DNA of 17,934 bases from a bacterium UBA6154 (lineage in GTDB: Bacteria; Actinomycetota; Actinomycetes; S36-B12), in the NCBI GenBank assembly GCA_002422375.1, contig DIUQ01000027.1:1-17934 (forward strand), in the 5' to 3' direction. The notes below the pieces were generated by a model that saw only the letters and a program-made list of their open reading frames with translations, made no database searches and had not been told where the DNA came from. Positions 14,964 through 17,934 of the stretch are shown in pieces. Position 1 is the first letter of the stretch. Each line of letters begins with the position of its first letter. The translations under genes were made by a program, and so were the position numbers.

Positions 14964-15506
14964 CTAGAGCCACTGAGAGGATAGGCCGTGCGGGCTGGGT
15001 TTAATAATTGTGTCGGCACCAAACCACTCCGCGGCACGTATTTCCTTCATGGCGGCCTTGCGTGCTTCGGAATCAAGTCGATCAATGAAAATAATTCCGT
15101 CTAAGTGATCGGTTTCATGTTGCACACAGCGGGCCATCAGATCCGACCCCACCAATTCAATAGGTTCGCCGTACATGTTGAAGCCCTTGGCAACCACGGA
15201 CAGTGCTCTCGGGGTGTCATAAGCCAATCCTGGGAGAGATAGGCATCCCTCCTCGCCGATCTGCTGTTCCTCGGACAAGTCGAGGGTGGGGTTGACAACA
15301 TGCCCCAGCTCGTCATCTACCCAATAGGTGAATACACGAAGCGAAACACCTAGTTGCGGTGCAGCAAGCCCTACGCCCGGAGCTTCCATCATGGTGTCAG
15401 TCAAATCAGCGACCAGCTTGCGAAGCTCCTTATCAAATGTAGTCACTTCGGCGGCTGGAGTTCGCAGCACAGGATCCCCAAAAATCCGAATGGGCTGGAC
15501 AGTCAT
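14964..15506 (-). CDS. def: Peptide deformylase
   Basis: Removes the N-formyl group from nascent proteins. The 180-residue metalloenzyme has all three motifs: GVGLAAPQ (44-51), EGCLS (86-90, with metal ligand C88) and QHETDHLDG (129-137, with HExxH at 130-134). The C-terminal tail after about 165 is short and variable. It starts at ATG 15504-15506, 29 bases after priA. It is followed by fmt after one base. Confidence 0.97.
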   Translation of the reverse strand: MTVQPIRIFGDPVLRTPAAEVTTFDKELRKLVADLTDTMMEAPGVGLAAPQLGVSLRVFTYWVDDELGHVVNPTLDLSEEQQIGEEGCLSLPGLAYDTPRALSVVAKGFNMYGEPIELVGSDLMARCVQHETDHLDGIIFIDRLDSEARKAAMKEIRAAEWFGADTIIKPSPHGLSSQWL

Positions 15507-15535
15507 GCCGAGAGTCTAGGTCATGGGTGAATTGA

Positions 15536-17524
15536 TCAGAAATCCCTCGGATCGATACGAATCTGAACATGCCCGCTGTGCGAATCGGCCGAACGTATGC
15601 GCGTAATACGTGTGAGTTCCTGGGTCAATCTCCGTCCCTCGGAGCGAGCAACCAGGAGAAAAGCTCGAACCTTGTCCGACTCCTCGACGGGGCCAAGGAT
15701 TCTCATTGTTGATAATTCGGCGACCGAGGATATCTCTGAGATGACCTGATCAATGTCTTTCCGTGTTCCGTTGAGTTGGGCAACCCGAAAGTGTGGTGGC
15801 AAATGGGCTTGATCTCGTTCCGCGAGTTCCCGTCGAGCAGCCCACGGCGCATCCCACCGACTGACAGATTGCACCACTCGATCCTCCGCCGGGGCAACAA
15901 TCACGATCTCCGCACCTGGTGCTGCGAGCACGGCCGCACCAAAAACACGCCGTATTAACGATTCCTGCGCTAAGAGGGAGATGGCTGTCGTTGTGGCGTC
16001 GAGGACAATAACGGCTCGATATCCACCGTGAGCGATCGGTTCGGCACCCGGCGTTGCGACAACAATCCTGCTCCCGCCGTCCACGGAGTTAATCATTTTC
16101 TCTGATTGCGACCAGAGCACAGGGACTCCGGGAAATGCTCGTCCAATCTCTTCTGCCGTTCGTTCCGCTCCAATGGAGAGTGCGCGAATATCGCGTCCAC
16201 CGCAGGAGCATCTCCACTGGGACGAGCCACATCGTTGACAGTGGACGATTCGTTCAGCACCGGATCGCTCAATGGTCATTCCGCCACCGCACTGACACAC
16301 GGCCCGCTCACCACATTCCTTACACACGAACGCCGAGATGTAGCCCTTGCGTGCCACCTGGATCAACACTGGCCCGTGTTCCACAGCCGCTTTGACCGCT
16401 AGCCAGGCCTTGTGCGGAATACGGGCACGCGCAGGGTCCCGCTCGGAATCCTCCGGGTACATGCCGCGGATCCTTCCTTGGACAGCTTTGCGCGCCGGTT
16501 CACTGGGATTGATCTCGCGAGCCCACTGGGCATCGCACCAGGATTGTGTGACAACGGAACGACTGTGCCCTCCAACGATTAACGAGCAATCATGTTCATG
16601 ACTGCGCATGGCGGCTACTTCACGCGCGTCCCAATAGGGTGCATGCGGTTCAGAGAGATTGTCATTGCCGTCGTCCCACACAATGAGTAAGGAAAGATTG
16701 TGCACCGGCGCGAAAATAGCCGATCGAGTGCCGATCACTAGTGAACTTCTGCCTTCAATAATGTCAATGAATGCGGCGTAGCGTTGAGCCGCCCCCCGTT
16801 CAGCTAATAAGAGAGTCGGGTTGAATTCCCGGCACACCTCAGCAAGGGCGGCAACATCTTTAGCGTCCGGCACAACAACCAGGACGCCTCTGGCGGAATC
16901 CCCGGTGAGAGCCGCATTGATCAATTCCCGAATCTCACCACGCCAGTCTGAGGCAGGCGCCGACGTCCAACATCCTCGGACGTGTGCACCGGTCCGCACG
17001 TGACTCACCAACCATTCACCATGGTCGTATGCATCCCACGCGTGGGGATCGCCATTCGTGCTGACCGGCTCCACTTCCGAACGCTGAGGGACCGCTTTCC
17101 CGTGCTTTGTGGGAACAGCTGCACGAATCACGTCCCAGAGTAGGCCGGCATATCTCTCGGTCACGGCCATCACCAGCTCGAGCGTCTCGGGCGTGAGAGC
17201 TGGGCCGATCACCCGCTCAATGGGAGATAGTCGCTCGTATTCGGAGGACTCCACTCGATTCACGATGACTGCGTCGGTGAGTTTGCCGCGGAATCGAACA
17301 CGAACTTTGGCGCCCACTCGAGCCGTTGCGTCGAGACTCTCTGGAACCAGGTAATCGAAATCTCGATCCAAATGCGCGACGGGTATATCAACTCGCACCT
17401 GAGCTATCGGGGCCGTTGCAGCAGCAACAAGAACTTTCTTTGCCGTGCTGCGTGCCTGCGCTGCCCGCCGCTTGACACTACCGGGGTCTGCAACGAGCAG
17501 CAGTTGCTCTTGCCCCGATTCCAC
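15536..17524 (-). CDS. priA: Primosomal protein N' (PriA), helicase-degenerate actinobacterial type
   Basis: In E. coli, PriA reloads replication forks. This 662-residue homologue keeps the N-terminal 3'-DNA-binding domain (about 38-140; VRVDIPVAHLDRDFDYLVPE) and the GTRSAIFAPV motif (265-274). It also keeps eight zinc-finger cysteines (C401, C404, C410, C412, C429, C432, C439, C441) and a C-terminal domain. The Walker A loop is gone: TSAPASDWRGE stands where GxTGSGKTE is expected, near 187-197. The DEEH box is replaced by WDDGND (283-288). Loss of these motifs is a known feature of actinobacterial PriA, so it probably acts as a non-helicase structural protein. The GTG start shares one base with the metK stop (TAGTG). 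Confidence 0.92.
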   Translation of the reverse strand: MESGQEQLLLVADPGSVKRRAAQARSTAKKVLVAAATAPIAQVRVDIPVAHLDRDFDYLVPESLDATARVGAKVRVRFRGKLTDAVIVNRVESSEYERLSPIERVIGPALTPETLELVMAVTERYAGLLWDVIRAAVPTKHGKAVPQRSEVEPVSTNGDPHAWDAYDHGEWLVSHVRTGAHVRGCWTSAPASDWRGEIRELINAALTGDSARGVLVVVPDAKDVAALAEVCREFNPTLLLAERGAAQRYAAFIDIIEGRSSLVIGTRSAIFAPVHNLSLLIVWDDGNDNLSEPHAPYWDAREVAAMRSHEHDCSLIVGGHSRSVVTQSWCDAQWAREINPSEPARKAVQGRIRGMYPEDSERDPARARIPHKAWLAVKAAVEHGPVLIQVARKGYISAFVCKECGERAVCQCGGGMTIERSGAERIVHCQRCGSSQWRCSCGGRDIRALSIGAERTAEEIGRAFPGVPVLWSQSEKMINSVDGGSRIVVATPGAEPIAHGGYRAVIVLDATTTAISLLAQESLIRRVFGAAVLAAPGAEIVIVAPAEDRVVQSVSRWDAPWAARRELAERDQAHLPPHFRVAQLNGTRKDIDQVISEISSVAELSTMRILGPVEESDKVRAFLLVARSEGRRLTQELTRITRIRSADSHSGHVQIRIDPRDF

Positions 17525-17934
17525 TACAGTCCAGCAGCAGCACGCAGTTGATCAGCGCGATCTACTCGCTCCCACGTGAAGTAGCCGTCAACTGCGGGGC
17601 GACCAAAGTGTCCGTAAGCAGCAGTTTTCCGATAAATCGGACGCAGTAAATCGAGATCCCGAATGATGGCCGCTGGGCGAAGGTCGAAAACGTCAAGAAC
17701 AGCTTCCTGGATTTTCTCGTCACTCACAACACCCGTGCCAAATGTCTCCACAAAGACACCAACGGGGTGAGCTTTGCCGATTGCATAGGCAACCTGGACT
17801 TCGCATCGAGTTGCCAGCCCTGCCGCCACGACATTTTTTGCCACCCAGCGCATGGCATACGCAGCAGAGCGGTCAACTTTTGACGGATCCTTGCCGGAAA
17901 AGGCGCCGCCGCCATGTCGTGCCATGCCGCCGTA
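17524..17934 (-). CDS. metK: S-adenosylmethionine synthetase, C-terminal part (runs off the window)
   Basis: Makes SAM from ATP and methionine; SAM is used by the two RNA methyltransferases encoded downstream. The last 136 residues are present and include the start of the catalytic GGGAFSGKD loop with KVDRSAAY, the stretch [15 protein letters not shown], and the C-terminal [12 protein letters not shown] motif. The frame is open at base 17934, where it begins [10 protein letters not shown]. The N-terminal two-thirds lie outside the window. It is the first visible gene of the long minus-strand operon. Confidence 0.97.
   Translation of the reverse strand, partial: YGGMARHGGGAFSGKDPSKVDRSAAYAMRWVAKNVVAAGLATRCEVQVAYAIGKAHPVGVFVETFGTGVVSDEKIQEAVLDVFDLRPAAIIRDLDLLRPIYRKTAAYGHFGRPAVDGYFTWERVDRADQLRAAAGL

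Noticed and set aside
14963..15037. Longer fmt start at 15037
   Set aside because: The extra 25 residues lie within def coding sequence and precede the conserved KLVFAGTPE start of Fmt.
1..17934. CRISPR arrays, insertion sequences, tRNA or rRNA genes, prophage or toxin-antitoxin modules
   Set aside because: No repeat-spacer pattern, transposase, terminal repeats, tRNA-like fold or rRNA sequence was seen; nearly all of the DNA is accounted for by conserved genes.

Overview
The window is an ordinary-looking stretch of chromosome from a member of the Actinomycetota with moderate GC. The case rests on gene order and protein signatures. A metK-priA-def-fmt-rsmB-rpe-ribD-ribE-ribH-hisE-hisG run sits next to an SseB-like gene, a DUF1844 gene and infC-rpmI-rplT-rRNA methylase-pheS. 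PriA has lost its helicase motifs in the actinobacterial way, and HisE carries the actinobacterial ISQ variant of its metal motif. The genus cannot be told from the window; a streamlined aquatic lineage would fit the tight packing, but this is inference.

Right side (17934 to 8707, all minus strand): the 3' end of metK, then priA, def, fmt, rsmB, rpe, ribD, ribE (riboflavin synthase), ribH, hisE and hisG. Most neighbours touch or overlap by 1 to 4 bases (TAGTG, ATGA, TAATG), so this reads as one long, translationally coupled operon. It joins methionine/SAM supply, translation start and rRNA modification, the pentose phosphate pathway, riboflavin synthesis and histidine synthesis. ribBA, which usually lies between ribE and ribH in actinobacteria, is absent. 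A 9-bp inverted repeat fills the only sizeable gap, between rsmB and rpe.

Middle (8706 to 6473): a CynX/NimT-type MFS transporter on plus, an SseB-family protein on minus, and a DUF1844 protein on plus. Both convergent pairs are packed to the limit: MFS/hisG stops abut, and DUF1844/SseB share a CTAG that is a stop codon on both strands.

Left side (6472 to 1, minus strand): a structured leader with a terminator-like hairpin, then infC with a probable AUC start, rpmI, rplT and a SpoU-type rRNA methyltransferase. The usual next gene, pheS, comes only after a three-gene insert: an uncharacterised Fe(II)/2-oxoglutarate-type oxygenase, cysD and a cysN-cysC fusion. The insert encodes a complete route from sulfate to PAPS with no PAPS or sulfite reductase beside it. 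pheS starts inside the 3' end of cysNC. This sulfate-activation/oxygenase cassette embedded in a translation operon is the most unusual thing in the window; the regulated infC leader is the second.
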